A stretch of DNA of 64,000 bases from Fragilariopsis cylindrus CCMP1102 (lineage: Eukaryota; Bacillariophyta; Bacillariophyceae; Bacillariales; Bacillariaceae). Below, piece by piece: positions 29,408 to 40,304 of the stretch. The translations under genes and the position numbers were made by a program. How positions within the stretch are numbered: the stretch's first letter is position 1; each line of letters starts with the position of its first letter. The notes below the pieces were generated by a model. The model searched no databases and had not been told where the DNA came from. It saw only the letters and a list, made by a program, of their open reading frames with translations. The stretch is taken from NCBI GenBank assembly GCA_900095095.1, contig FMBT01000343.1, positions 186,001 to 250,000 on the forward strand, given 5' to 3'.

Positions 29408-31522
29408 CTAGATCATAGTCGATGACAGAGTTTTTTCAACCAAATGCTCAGTCACATCATCCATAGCACGAGACCAATCAAATTCCATCAGAGTTGATCT
29501 TGGTGATCTAGCATCCATTATGCCTAATTCGAGTAGCTCGCAACTCACATCAAGGTTGCCTATGACAAGGTTATAAGCCAAACGAGCAACGATCCATCGT
29601 ACTCCCCGAACAAACCGCAACGCATCCTCTTCCGTTCCCGCTTCAAATATAAAACTGGTAGAGTTTTTCAAGTGCAAACAAACGCTCCGTCCTGGTATCG
29701 CACAGGGAAAAGTTTCCAATTGTACTAGTAGAACATCGGCACGTTCCAATGATTGAATATCGAATATGTCTAATCCATAATTCTGATCCTTCCTTGGGTC
29801 CGTCCATATCAATCGTGGTGCACAGTAGGTACCATCGGAAACAAATCCCTTTTTCAACCGTATGGTAACGTTCGTAGGATTCATGGCGGATGTTTCTTGA
29901 TGCCAAAGCATTGATTCACCCCTATTTTTTAAATCTTCAATGAACTTCTTGACAACACTAGATTCTGATTGCAAGTTCATTGTTGTTGGATTGCGTGATT
30001 TTAATTGAGTAACACTACTAGATAGATGTCGGTTCGTCCCGAAACGAGGTAATACTATCGGATTTTGAGTGGATGGAATAACAATATTTTCGTTGTTGAT
30101 CATATTTTCATCGATCTTGAAAGGATCAAACGACGGCTGAACATTTGACATCCCCGACACAAAGGCAGCATAATCTATAGGATTCGAATTTCCGATTTCG
30201 GAAGTTGCAACTGTGGCAGCCAAGGGCACCTCCGACGACGATTTTATTTTTGTAGAATTCTGTCGTTGTCGTTGTTGTTGTAGAGACTCCGATATTTCAC
30301 TCTGCTCTCCATATACTGTAGTATCATCCCCGGTGGAAAGAAAAGATGCTGTCATTTCTTCTAAAACTGTAGTATCTATAGATGTACCCATCGATGATCG
30401 ATCGGTAGATGATTCACGTGATGGTGGTTTTTGTCTACTCTTTCGTGATCTCCCTCGTTGTCGTTGTCGTTGCTGCTGTAGTTGTTTGCCATTCCGTCTA
30501 GGTACGCTTGCACTGAGAGCACTTACTTCTTCGTCATCATCATCATCATCATCGTAGTCATCTGAATAGTATCCTATTCCTGTACTCCCAGCTGATGATC
30601 CACCGTATTCGCTATAGTATCCATATTCACTTACAGCACCATCATCCACGGTAGCACCCGCACATTGTGTAAATCGTGCAAATAGTTTCGTACCTTCTAC
30701 GTTATCCAAGACACAAGAATATACAGGATTACTACGACTACCACCAAATTGACTTGATGACATAACTGTATTGTTATCATCTAAATATCTTCTTTCTTGC
30801 CGTTTTTTAGCCTGTGCAATTTTCATTTTCTTTTTCCATTTACGTCTTTTTTCCTTTTTCATCTCCTTGTCGGATATGGGTTCCTTTATATTTTTATTAT
30901 TATTATTACTACTTCTAGTTGGATTACTATTGCTGGTGTCAGCAGCCATCTTAAACCAGTTATTATTACTACTTCTAGTTGGACTACTATTGCTGGTATC
31001 AGCAGCCATCTTAAACCGTAATCCCTGTGCATCAACATCAATCGATGCCGCCTCTTGAACACTATTATCGCGCATCCTTGCAATGGGAGACGCTCTACGA
31101 TGAATTGGAGTTGTTCCTGTTCCTGTTCTTTTATTTATAGTAGCACCCAGCAACGCCTCCTGTTGTAATTTAGCAACAACCTGCCTTGCGATTTTTTCTG
31201 TATTATTATCAGTACAATCAGTTGTTGTTGTTGTTGTTGTTTTATTATCTAATGGAGGCTTATTAAATGCAGATGTCGAAGAAGCGGCGATCAATCCACG
31301 TTTTATGGAACTATAAAAATGATTGGGATCTGTTGTTGATGATGTTTCTGTTTCTGTTTCACTTTCTTTCTTTTCTTCGTCTATTGTTGCAGCTGCTGCT
31401 GCTGTTGATGTTTGTAGATTCTCAAACTGTCGTGACATCCTCCCTACATTATCATTATTTTCTTTTCCCATCGACGATGCTAAAGTTTTTCGATTAAGAA
31501 TTTTCGGAGTGACTTCGTCCAT
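29408..31522 (-). CDS. Large disordered protein with C-terminal PH-like domain
   Basis: A 704-residue protein. About 530 residues are low-complexity: Ser/Asn/Thr, a Lys/Arg-rich block (EKRRKWKKKMKIAQAKKRQE), an acidic Asp run and Gln/Arg repeats. The C-terminal 170 residues are well ordered. They read like a PH-type beta-barrel followed by a helix: VTIRLKKGFVSDGTYCAPR, YGLDIFDIQSLERADV, SVCLHLKNSTSFIFEAG and EEDALRFVRGVRWIVARLAY, then SCELLELGI. PH folds bind phosphoinositides or proteins, and the region here resembles a domain I associate with stramenopile proteins; both points are inference. No signal peptide or membrane segment. A 20-residue tandem duplication lies in the disordered part. 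The ATG at 31522 is the first in the open frame. Confidence 0.68.
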   Translation of the reverse strand: MDEVTPKILNRKTLASSMGKENNDNVGRMSRQFENLQTSTAAAAATIDEEKKESETETETSSTTDPNHFYSSIKRGLIAASSTSAFNKPPLDNKTTTTTTTDCTDNNTEKIARQVVAKLQQEALLGATINKRTGTGTTPIHRRASPIARMRDNSVQEAASIDVDAQGLRFKMAADTSNSSPTRSSNNNWFKMAADTSNSNPTRSSNNNNKNIKEPISDKEMKKEKRRKWKKKMKIAQAKKRQERRYLDDNNTVMSSSQFGGSRSNPVYSCVLDNVEGTKLFARFTQCAGATVDDGAVSEYGYYSEYGGSSAGSTGIGYYSDDYDDDDDDDEEVSALSASVPRRNGKQLQQQRQRQRGRSRKSRQKPPSRESSTDRSSMGTSIDTTVLEEMTASFLSTGDDTTVYGEQSEISESLQQQRQRQNSTKIKSSSEVPLAATVATSEIGNSNPIDYAAFVSGMSNVQPSFDPFKIDENMINNENIVIPSTQNPIVLPRFGTNRHLSSSVTQLKSRNPTTMNLQSESSVVKKFIEDLKNRGESMLWHQETSAMNPTNVTIRLKKGFVSDGTYCAPRLIWTDPRKDQNYGLDIFDIQSLERADVLLVQLETFPCAIPGRSVCLHLKNSTSFIFEAGTEEDALRFVRGVRWIVARLAYNLVIGNLDVSCELLELGIMDARSPRSTLMEFDWSRAMDDVTEHLVEKTLSSTMI
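30901..31020 (-). repeat. 60-bp in-frame tandem duplication inside the PH-like gene
   Basis: Positions 30901-30960 and 30961-31020 are near-identical 60-base copies. They encode two copies of a 20-residue unit containing FKMAADTSNSxPTRSSNNN. Few mismatches separate them, so the duplication looks recent. Confidence 0.93.
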
Positions 31523-32200
31523 CCTGATCTGTAAATTACCGCTACGATAATCTGATGATACTGATTTTGATTGAATGTTTTATGGTCGAAACGAATTGGT
31601 AGTTAGTTAGTTGCAACAACTGCTACTTGATTCCACCTATTTCGCTATTATTCTAATGGAAGTGTCCAATGCAACAGATAAACCAGCTACTACTACTACT
31701 ATCTAGCTACAGTATTCGTCTTATTTTACTTGATGGTGGTTTGTGTGTTTTAAAACACAAATAATGAGTGAATTCGTTCGTTGGGAATGTGTTCTATTAA
31801 CTATTATTGGCTTTTGCTTTTGTTTCCGCGCAAAATCTAGGTTGTGTTCGACGAAATCTTGGCGCAACTATTTTTGTGTATTGCGCGAGCGAGCCGTAGT
31901 TTTTTATTCATTCTTTCATTGATTCCTTCATGTCTGTCCTTGTCCCGTAGAGCAAGCCATGCGCGCAAAGGAGAAAAATAGAAATTCACTGCCACAAAAC
32001 TACACCGTGGAATAACTCTTTTATTTTGTATTTTGAATTTTGATTTCCTATTTCAATCATCCCTTTTCTTTTCACTTTTGATTCAGTTTTTGTTGTTACC
32101 ATAACTTGATTACTTTTTCATACAGTACTTCTGTATCCACTCGCCCGTCCTCCTTTCATTTGTCTTCTTACAAATATTAAAAAAACGAAAAATTCCAACA
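31523..32200. other. Divergent intergenic region, PH-like gene / NTF2
   Basis: Probable promoters for both divergent genes. Repeated TAGTTAG and TACTACTAC words occur near 31590-31705. No gene is supported. Confidence 0.4.
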
Positions 32201-32790
32201 ATGAGTGCAGATGAAATCGCCACAGCGTTTACTGATCATTATTATTCAATGAGACAAACTGATCAGGGTGGGGCTGACCAACTTGCTGGTCTTTTCGTAA
32301 GTAGAATCGACCAATGCCGTATTGTATTACTGTTCACTGCAGTAATAGCATAGAGTACATACACATATACAGTCTTAATATCACGACCGACTAACATAAA
32401 TTACACTGATTAATTTGTTCTGATTCCACTCCTGTTTTTTCTTTTTCCTGTCATATTATTTCAACTATTTCGCACTCCTTTTATTTTTTTTTATTTGAAA
32501 AAAAAAAGAATGAAAGATCTATGATGACATTTGAGGGTGCAGCAATCCAGGGTTCGCCAGCAATTGTGGATAAAATTAGACAACTCGGTCCTGTTCGACT
32601 GACTAAAAAATCTCAAGATGTACAACCATCCGCAGATGGTCAATCAATTGTAATTTTTGTGACCGGTGGTTGTACTTTAGCTGGTCAAGAAAATCCAATT
32701 CATTTTAGTGAATGGTTTTATCTTGTTCCTACCGGACCGGGTGCATACTGTGTCTCGAACAATATATTCCGACTTAACTACGGACAGTAA
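32201..32790 (+). CDS. NTF2: Nuclear transport factor 2 (NTF2), two exons
   Basis: This small homodimer carries Ran-GDP into the nucleus through nuclear pores. Exon 1 is 32201-32296 (MSADEIATAFTDHYYSMRQT...). The intron is 32297-32508 (GTAAGT...AAG, 212 nt, ending in a long A run). Exon 2 is 32509-32790. The spliced protein is 125 residues, the usual length. The join gives LAGLF-NERSMMTFEG, matching the LYNERSMLTFE strand of yeast NTF2. Other family features are GSPAIVDKIRQLGPVR, VIFVTGGCTLAGQENPIHFS and a C-terminal NNIFRLNYGQ. The acidic and hydrophobic cavity residues that bind Ran Phe72 are probably kept, but I did not align them one by one. Confidence 0.92.
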
Positions 32791-33813
32791 TGCAGCGTAG
32801 TCTCAAAAAGAGAAAAGTGAGAGTAGAAAAAAGGTTATCATAATACATAATACTATAATATAAACTGGGAGAATGGATTACACGATTAATATATTTACTG
32901 AATACAATAAATAACTACGATGATGGCGGATGGTTGTGGTTGTGGTTGTTCATTTGTTTTGTTGGTTGTAGGCACTTTTGGGGTCGGAGGAAGGAAAGAA
33001 AAAAGAAAGAAAGAATAATAGTCTGGACCAATCAATCAACGTTGAAGTTTAATTTGATTCGATTCGATTAATTCACTCGTACCGGTATCAATTCTATTAT
33101 TCGTGCGAAGAATACAAAAAATGTCAACACAGATCTATTTTGCTACTACTATATAAACCGATCGAAGAAATAGCGTAGTAAGAAAAAAAAAATGTACTGA
33201 TTGATTGATGGCGAATTCTATACTACTCTAATTTATCATTAAATTAGATAGTATTGAATATGTTTATATATAAAATTACATTTAGAACAAGCATTCTCAT
33301 AAAATTTAAAACAACTACATAAACTACAGAAATCGAAAGAACGAGAAATAATATTGTTCAATACGCGAATTTATGTTACCACGCATTGTCTTTCTCTACC
33401 AATATCACTTTATAAAGAAATCATCATAAACACTGAAACAAGCATCAGTACATGGTACAAACATGCAGTTGCAGTGGCTATTTCCTTTCTTGCTTAGTGA
33501 ATGCAGTGTATCTCTTTCATCATGGAGACATTGAAATAAGTATCAGTACATAGTACAGACATGCAGTTGCAGTAGCTATTTCATTTCTTGCTAAGTGAAA
33601 GGATTATACCTCTTTCAGTACTGTAGAAAGCACATCACTGTATACCTATTTGAGATTGAGCTTACCCCAATCGAACCAGGCGAAAGATTGTTATTTAATT
33701 TTTATTTTTTTTAATTAATTCGTTTTCTCCCACATTACTTAGTTAATTATATTATATATCATTACAGTTGCTTTCATCGTTGTGATGTGTGTATTTTTGT
33801 GTGTTTTGTTTCT
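32791..33813. other. Convergent intergenic region with 98-bp duplication
   Basis: About 1 kb between NTF2 and fibrillarin 3' ends. It has GGTTGTGGTTGT words near 32925-32950, AT-rich stretches and the tandem duplication listed separately. No open frame of interest. Confidence 0.45.
33432..33625. repeat. 98-bp diverged tandem duplication
   Basis: Two copies with a 98-base period, 33432-33529 and 33530 to about 33625. The shared core includes CAGTACAT, ACATGCAGTTGCAGT, GCTATTTC and TTTCTTGCT. Copies differ at roughly one base in six in the core and more towards the end. Noncoding. Confidence 0.85.
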
Positions 33814-34944
33814 TTAATCCGATGACTTGCTCTTTTTTGGGCGATATTCTGCAATTACTACGGCATGATCTCTCTCATAAGGTTCTAGTGTTAACTGTTC
33901 CAATGGCTTGAAATTCTCCTTCTGTAACTTACTAACTTCCCTTCGGAAGACTGCCTCTGGTGCCGCTGTTGAATCGATACAACTAGCCTTGACGGCAATT
34001 ACAGCATGACCACCATTCTTAAGGAAATAATGAGCATTCAATGCAACGATACGTGCCTGATCAGGTTGGGCAACATCAGCAAAGATACAATCAACCATAC
34101 CAATTAACATACGATACTTCAATGGATGTCTTGCATCCTCAACGATAGGGATGATATTGGTACGAAGTTTGGCGACACCCAGTAAGTCACGTCCTGGTCG
34201 GTGAGAAAATTCAACAGCATATACTGCTCCAGTCTTTCCAACAATATCAGAAACATGAGAAACAGATGTACCGGCAGCGGCACCAATATAAAGAACTTTC
34301 GATCCAGGTTTGATCCAAATATCATCAACTCCACCCAATATAGCAGCGGCAACTACAAAAAAAAGAAATTAATAATTGAAGAATACAAAAAGTGTTCACG
34401 GTAGAGTGAGATATTATGAACTTCTCTTTGAATTGTCTTCTTTTTTTTGTTAATCATTTTACATATCATGTCATATCAAATCAAACCAAACATATACTTA
34501 CTTTTTGATCTGAAAGGGTTCCATACTCGGTATTCTGTTTTTACTGCAGCACCACCAGGTGTGTCAGATGGGGCTTCGACGCTAATTCGCTTCTCTCCAT
34601 AGACGGCAACACCTGGAGTGGAATTAAGTGTGACCAAAGCATCTTCCTTACCACGGGCAACGAAAACACCTTCATGGCGATGAGGTTCGACGACTACCTT
34701 GGTTCCACCCTTCATACCACCTCCTCGGCCACCGCCTCTTCCTCCTCTTCCACCATCACGGCCACCACGACCACCTCCACGTCCTCCTCCTCGGCCACCG
34801 CCTCTTCCTCCACCACGACCTCCACCACGGCCACCTCCTCTTCCACCATCACGGCCACCACGACCACCGCCGCCACTGTAAAGTGAATATAAAGGAAAAG
34901 TGCAAGAATGAATAAGATTAGGTCAATATTAATTAATATACAGA

Positions 34945-34975
<31 letters not shown>

Positions 34976-35162
34976 ATAAATATAAGATAACGATGAATCG
35001 TTACGAAGGTCGTTGTTGAATGTTATGTTCGGTTTTCTACCTCTTCATACATAGTGGCAATCAAAATGCTTACCGTCCAAAACCTCCTCGGCCACCTCCT
35101 CGGCCACCGCCTCTGCCACCAGGTGACATACTTCCTCGTCCGTATCCTCCTCGACCAGACAT
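33814..35162 (-). CDS. Fibrillarin (box C/D snoRNP 2'-O-methyltransferase), three exons
   Basis: Fibrillarin methylates rRNA riboses in nucleoli guided by box C/D snoRNAs. Exon 1 is 35162-35074, intron 35073-34876 (198 nt, GTAAGC...CAG). Exon 2 is 34875-34502, intron 34501-34353 (149 nt, GTAAGT...TAG). Exon 3 is 34352-33814. Phases match at both joins and the protein is 333 residues. The N-terminus is a Gly/Arg-rich (GAR) domain, typical of eukaryotic fibrillarin, and spans exons 1 and 2. The methyltransferase part shows [20 protein letters not shown] across the second join, the SAM site [31 protein letters not shown], and [12 protein letters not shown]. The catalytic Lys/Asp/His set appears present (AVKASCID, with PYERDHAVV near the end). 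Very high confidence in the family. Confidence 0.95.
34943..34976. repeat. (AT)n microsatellite in fibrillarin intron 1
   Basis: A run of about 13-16 AT units inside the first intron. No box C or D snoRNA motif was found in this intron. Confidence 0.9.
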
Positions 35163-35757
35163 ATTATTTAGTTTATGCTTTGTTTAGTATGTTTATTATA
35201 AATAGAATATATAGTACGGCAATGAAACTAAGATTATTAGTGCGTTGTAATTGTTCTTTTCTCTTTGGGTTGTCTTCAATTGGATTGTTACAGTATGTGT
35301 ATGTCAGAGCTAGATGTAATCATCGACATGCAAGTGAGCGTTAGCGGCAACAAGAGGCAACACCTTTGATTGACAAAATCATATATTTGTTTCGAGTGTC
35401 GTGGTGTAGGATTTGATGTCCTCGATTTATTTATTTGAGTGGTCATACTTGTACGACTGGTGACGGCAAGACCAAATTAACCCAGGACTCTGATCATCCA
35501 GTCACGGATAGAAGCTCGCGCCAAAATTCCCATCCAATTGTTCCATCACGCGGTACACCATCCATCAATTGATGTGTTATTGAATTATTACGGGAGATTG
35601 AATTATTGTAAAGAGGACAACAATAACGATGTGCATTAATAGCACAAGAAGTATCAGCCAAGTCAAATGCGACGATGAGAGATAGCTTGATTTTAGTTGA
35701 TTTCAGCAGTACAACAATTTTGCACGCTGATTCTACTCCTCGATCGGCAACAAAGAT
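35163..35757. other. Divergent intergenic region, fibrillarin / PPR protein
   Basis: Probable promoters for both divergent genes. No gene, repeat or clear motif identified. Confidence 0.4.
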
Positions 35758-38700
35758 ATGAAGCGTTTATTGGGGAAAATCGGTCCATCCTTGAATCAGC
35801 AAAGGACCAGGCGGCGGCCCGACTATTGTAATTCTTTCCTGGCGTCGTCGCCGTTATCGTCGTTATTTCAGCGGAACCAATACAACAATTTATGTCACCG
35901 AAGCATACATTGTGACAGTAATAGAAGGCATAATGCTTCAATAACTATTGGATATACCCAAAAATCTTCCCTGTCTTATCCAGATACTTATACGACTTGT
36001 ATTCCTCGTCGTTTTGTGACTTCGTCATCGTCGTCGTCATCATCCAGCGAGGATAACAATATCAAAACCACTGAATCAGATTCTATACCTACATCTACGT
36101 CGTCGACGGATGTTCAATCGATATGGCGACAGAAAACGATGCGTGTTCTGGACACTCCGATTGGGGCTTTGGATAATAACTTATGGAATGAAACGCACGT
36201 AACGATATTATGGTGGCTCAATTCTTGTTTGGACCATAATTTGCCAACACTTTCGTCGTCATCGTCATCGACAACATCATCATCAGTGGAGGCATCAGAA
36301 AGTATCCATCAGGCCTTTGAGCTATTAGATCGTATGTATAGAGAAGAACAAGCGCTTATTGACGCGCGACAACTCGAACGACGACTAAAATCAACTTCTA
36401 TGGACGTTGTCTCAGCAACAGCAACATTAGCGGGCGATAATGATACAGTTATGGGTATGGATTGCGAAATTATGGATATTGACACCTCGGTTCACGTTCC
36501 AGAATTTTTTAACGAAGAATTGTTAAACCTAGTTGTTAATCGCTGGAGAAAGTTGATTTCGTCACGTCGACTACTGATGAATGAACCGGCTCAAGAAAAA
36601 CAAAATATTCAACAATACAGTCCAAGAAATCTTCTCGAACGATTATATCGGTACCAAGAAACGTCTACTAGCCTGCAACCAGACGGTCAAACTTATGCTA
36701 TGGTCATTGACTCGATCGCATCTATGGTCCAAAGCGAAGACGAAGGAAACAAGAGAACTAAAAAGGAGGATCTGATGGCTGTAGTGGACGAAATAATTGA
36801 CTGGTTGGTAGACCACGCTGAGAATAATAATGGTGTTAATAGCAGTAGCAGCAGTATCAGTAAAAGCAGTGATCAAATTGAAAACTACACAGAGCAAAAC
36901 GAGGCATCACCATCGCTTCCACCGTTGTCACAACAACGACGCTACCTTCCGAAACCAAACGTGGTACTCTTTTCAAGTGCCATGAACGCTTGGACTAAGA
37001 GTGGACTAAGTGGTGCGACAGATAGAGTAGAAGAGCTATTGTATAAGATGGAAACCTTACATGAGCGGTATCCTGAGTGGGGAATCAAACCAAACAAGTT
37101 TACATACTCTACTGCAATTGATGCGTGGGCTAAGGTAAAACGCGTTGATAAGGTCCAACATTTGCTTCAGAAAATGTACAAACAAGCGGCGATAGAGAAT
37201 GATCCATCGCTTAAACCAGGACTTCTCGCCTTCAATGGATATCTGGTCGCACTTGCCAAGACCGGTCGAGCGGAGGAAGCAGAGGCACTTCTAAGTCAAA
37301 TGGAAGATTTGTACGATTCGGGTGACCTGGAAGAACGACCCAGCGTCATTTCCTACAGTACCGTCATCGATAGCTTTGCACGATCCAATCTAGAGGGAGC
37401 ATCCATGCGGGCGGAATCCTTTCTACGTCGCATGATTGATCGTGAGGACTTAGTCCCAAATGCTATTTCATACAATTCGGTTATCAATGCACACGTCAAA
37501 TCTTGGAATTTCGAGGCAGCCGAGGCCGTGCTGCGAGAAATGTACGATAACTTTCTTAACAGTGGCGATATGGAGATCCGACCTACTATACAATCATACA
37601 GCAGCGTCATCTCAGGAATAGCTAGGAGTCGTCAGAAAGATTCTGGAGAACGCGCTGAGCGAATTTTGGAACAACTTAAGGAAATGGCACAATCAGGAGA
37701 CTTGGATAAACCCCCTGATGTTATTCTTTATAACTCGGTACTCGATTGCTGGGCAAAGTCATCGTCCACGCCAGAAATGGCAGCAAGAGCCGTCATGTTT
37801 CTAGAGAAAATGAAGAATGATGGAATTTTTGATGTAATTTCCTACAACACGACCCTTAATTGCTTAGCACGAGCAGGCAAAGTTCACGATGCTGAGCTCA
37901 TGCTAGAGGATATGGAGGCCGTTGGTGTCTACCCAAATTCAATCACGTATAACACCCTTTTGTCGGCCTATCTGTCTCAATCGTCGTCAACAGAATCGAA
38001 GAAGCACGAAAATAAGGACCAGACAAGTCAATCACGCAAGAGTGCCGAGAAACTGTTCGAAAAAATGAGAAACGATTCTCGAATCGAACCTGATGTTGTA
38101 ACCTACAACACAATGCTTCATTTCCATTCTCGAATAGGAGATATCGAAAAAGCGGAATCCTTACTGAAGGAGATGTTTCTTGAGGATACAAGAGTATCTC
38201 CTGACTCTACTAGCTTAAATACAATTATTAATGCCTGGGCAAATTCTGGTAGGATCGATGCTCCACAGCGTGCAGAAGCTATGTTGGAACAAATGCTTAA
38301 ACCAAATATTGAAGGAGGAGGAATTGCTGTCAAGATCAATCCTACTTCGATTACTTTCAATAGTGTAATGAACGCTTGGACTAAAAGCCGTAAGCCTGAG
38401 GCTGCCGAGCGTTGTCAAAATATTTTTGATCTGATGACGAATGATATGGGCCATATAGTCCAACCAGATCATATCACGTTCAACGTAATGATCCATGCAT
38501 GGTCTCTTTCGCATGGAGAAGATGCACCTGATCGAGCGGAGGCTATGTTGTCGGATATGCAGCGTAGATTCAAAGCTGGAAACTCTCGTATGCGACCAAA
38601 TTCAAGAACATACGGATCACTCATACATGTTTGGTCCAAAAGTCGAAGACCGGAAGCTGGTCAAAAAGCCGAAGAATATTTGAGACAGATCATTCATATG

Positions 38701-39039
38701 TCTGATGGAGATCAGCATCGTTCAAAGTCTATTAGACGACAAGATGACCAGCCTCGAGTATTTGAATTCGCTGCAACAATTCGGGCGTGGCATAACAGTG
38801 GCGATCCAATAGCTCCATACAAAGCCGACGAGATTCTATATTTATTGCTGGAACAAGTGAAAAAAGGAAATAAGCAAGCAAATCCCGATTCCAGATTATT
38901 TGCTTCCTATCTGTTGACGCTCGCCTCAAGTACCGTCCCGAATAAGGATATCTATGCCAATAAAGTAATCCAAATGATGATAAAATACAAAGTCGAACCA
39001 AATAAAGCGTTACTGGATCAATTGAAACGATGTTATTAA
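35758..39039 (+). CDS. Pentatricopeptide repeat (PPR) protein, organelle RNA-binding
   Basis: A 1093-residue single-exon protein built mostly of 35-residue-class PPR motifs from about residue 400 to the end. Examples are YNSVINAHVKSWNFEAAEAV, VISYNTTLNCLARAGKVHDA, SITYNTLLSAYLSQ, VVTYNTMLHFHSRIGDIEKA and ITFNSVMNAWTKSRKPEAAE. I estimate a dozen or more repeats. PPR proteins bind organellar RNA in a sequence-specific way and act in its processing, stability or translation. The N-terminus (MKRLLGKIGPSLNQQRTRRR) is basic and acid-poor, as for a mitochondrial presequence. A plastid signal is not obvious. Spacing between repeats is irregular, with insertions such as a Ser/Lys-rich one near 38000. 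No DYW or SMR domain seen at the C-terminus. Confidence 0.88.
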   Translation: MKRLLGKIGPSLNQQRTRRRPDYCNSFLASSPLSSLFQRNQYNNLCHRSIHCDSNRRHNASITIGYTQKSSLSYPDTYTTCIPRRFVTSSSSSSSSSEDNNIKTTESDSIPTSTSSTDVQSIWRQKTMRVLDTPIGALDNNLWNETHVTILWWLNSCLDHNLPTLSSSSSSTTSSSVEASESIHQAFELLDRMYREEQALIDARQLERRLKSTSMDVVSATATLAGDNDTVMGMDCEIMDIDTSVHVPEFFNEELLNLVVNRWRKLISSRRLLMNEPAQEKQNIQQYSPRNLLERLYRYQETSTSLQPDGQTYAMVIDSIASMVQSEDEGNKRTKKEDLMAVVDEIIDWLVDHAENNNGVNSSSSSISKSSDQIENYTEQNEASPSLPPLSQQRRYLPKPNVVLFSSAMNAWTKSGLSGATDRVEELLYKMETLHERYPEWGIKPNKFTYSTAIDAWAKVKRVDKVQHLLQKMYKQAAIENDPSLKPGLLAFNGYLVALAKTGRAEEAEALLSQMEDLYDSGDLEERPSVISYSTVIDSFARSNLEGASMRAESFLRRMIDREDLVPNAISYNSVINAHVKSWNFEAAEAVLREMYDNFLNSGDMEIRPTIQSYSSVISGIARSRQKDSGERAERILEQLKEMAQSGDLDKPPDVILYNSVLDCWAKSSSTPEMAARAVMFLEKMKNDGIFDVISYNTTLNCLARAGKVHDAELMLEDMEAVGVYPNSITYNTLLSAYLSQSSSTESKKHENKDQTSQSRKSAEKLFEKMRNDSRIEPDVVTYNTMLHFHSRIGDIEKAESLLKEMFLEDTRVSPDSTSLNTIINAWANSGRIDAPQRAEAMLEQMLKPNIEGGGIAVKINPTSITFNSVMNAWTKSRKPEAAERCQNIFDLMTNDMGHIVQPDHITFNVMIHAWSLSHGEDAPDRAEAMLSDMQRRFKAGNSRMRPNSRTYGSLIHVWSKSRRPEAGQKAEEYLRQIIHMSDGDQHRSKSIRRQDDQPRVFEFAATIRAWHNSGDPIAPYKADEILYLLLEQVKKGNKQANPDSRLFASYLLTLASSTVPNKDIYANKVIQMMIKYKVEPNKALLDQLKRCY

Positions 39040-39134
39040 CAACATGACAAGAATCCCATTCAATCATCAGTCAATAACACGATTGAAACGTCTTCAACCA
39101 CTCACGCAAATAAGGACTAGCTAGCTTATCCTAC

Positions 39135-39180
39135 TGTATGCTTATCTCTGCAGTCTGCAGAGTGTATGCTTATCTCTACA
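39135..39180. repeat. Short direct repeat after the PPR gene
   Basis: The words TGTATGCTTATCTCT occur twice, 28 bases apart, around a CTGCAGTCTGCAG near-palindrome. Noncoding. Confidence 0.7.
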
Positions 39181-39308
39181 GAGTGACATCAAAAGAAATG
39201 ACCTAAAGTGTAGAATAAGATAGCCAGCTATGCAGTGTATCATTATTATTTATCCATGTTACGGTAGTTACTGCATTGTATTATTTTTTCCAACGGTAGA
39301 GAATATTT

Positions 39309-40304
39309 CTAGAGTAAAACTTGGAATGTTTCATCACCTATTTGATATAAGAATCCTAATAGAATAACTTGCATCAACCAACGGACACCATGAAATGTAA
39401 TGGGAAGGGGTTCACTATCCATCGGTAGTTTTGCACCATGTGTGTACATATAGATATTTGCAGGTGTGATCAATGTTGTTAGTAAGAATAATCCTGCAGC
39501 ACAATCCGATTCTAATCCAGCAGTCGAAGTAAAGGGGGTAATTAATGACGACGAGGATGAAGACGATACTATCGATGATATACCACCAATTAATAAACCC
39601 AATCCCAAGACAGCCTCTGCTATTCCCGTCCACGCAACATGAAATTGTTTTGATCCTGGTATGTAGTATATCCCCCATGAGCCAGTAGCTGGATAGATAT
39701 TTTCATATTCTTTTGAAAGAGTAAAATGTGTTACACCCGCCAAGGAATAAATTAATCCAAATACTATTGGCCATGTATATCTAAAAATTTCATACGGATG
39801 TGGATAATTACTATTAAGTGTCGTTGATAATAATGACAAACTTGATGTAAACGCGGTTGTTCCAACACTTAATGAAAGAAATATTCCCAAAACAATAATA
39901 GCTTGTGTAAATTCATCTTTAGTATTGATTCCTGAAACTGATGGTAATTTACATCCCTCTTCTCCAATCCCAGCTGTCAATGATGATGACGATGACGATG
40001 ATTCTGATTCGGTGGGGGTTGCAAAAAGAGACGACGGCGACGACGAGGCAATTACGTCGTCATCCTTCGTACTGCCTTTGATAACGTTTCTTTTGTGGAG
40101 TGTTGATGATGTGGCTGGCATCAGCATAACATTATTTGTTTCTCTACTACCAATAATAGCGGCATTGGATGTGACTACTCGTCTATTATTCAATGATAAT
40201 CCTTCCACTAGCACTGGGACAGAAGAACAGTCATAGAGGACGGCAACGATAAGAGTCAGGAATAAATTACTCAGGGCCGTAATCTTGTTGTAACAGCACA
40301 ACAT
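39309..40304 (-). CDS. DoxX-like integral membrane protein
   Basis: A 331-residue protein. It has a hydrophobic N-terminal segment that could be a signal peptide (residues about 10-35, ALSNLFLTLIVAVLYDCSS) and a Ser/Thr-rich loop. At least four membrane helices follow: QAIIVLGIFLSLSVGTTAF, TWPIVFGLIYSLAGVTHF, AWTGIAEAVLGLGLLIGG and GLFLLTTLITPANIYMYTHG, with a fifth possible near WLMQVILLGFLYQ. The helix pattern and the AEAVLGLGLL, PANIYM and HGVRWLMQV words are like DoxX/DUF-type small quinone-linked membrane proteins. No catalytic site is known for this group. The leader plus Ser/Thr-rich segment may point to a plastid or endomembrane location, but there is no ASAFAP-type Phe. Confidence 0.58.
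   Translation of the reverse strand: MLCCYNKITALSNLFLTLIVAVLYDCSSVPVLVEGLSLNNRRVVTSNAAIIGSRETNNVMLMPATSSTLHKRNVIKGSTKDDDVIASSSPSSLFATPTESESSSSSSSLTAGIGEEGCKLPSVSGINTKDEFTQAIIVLGIFLSLSVGTTAFTSSLSLLSTTLNSNYPHPYEIFRYTWPIVFGLIYSLAGVTHFTLSKEYENIYPATGSWGIYYIPGSKQFHVAWTGIAEAVLGLGLLIGGISSIVSSSSSSSLITPFTSTAGLESDCAAGLFLLTTLITPANIYMYTHGAKLPMDSEPLPITFHGVRWLMQVILLGFLYQIGDETFQVLL

Noticed and set aside
34674-34886. Ser/Thr-rich and Pro-rich frames on the plus strand
   Set aside because: Antisense to the Gly/Arg-rich domain of fibrillarin; the composition is a mirror of GGN and CGN codons.
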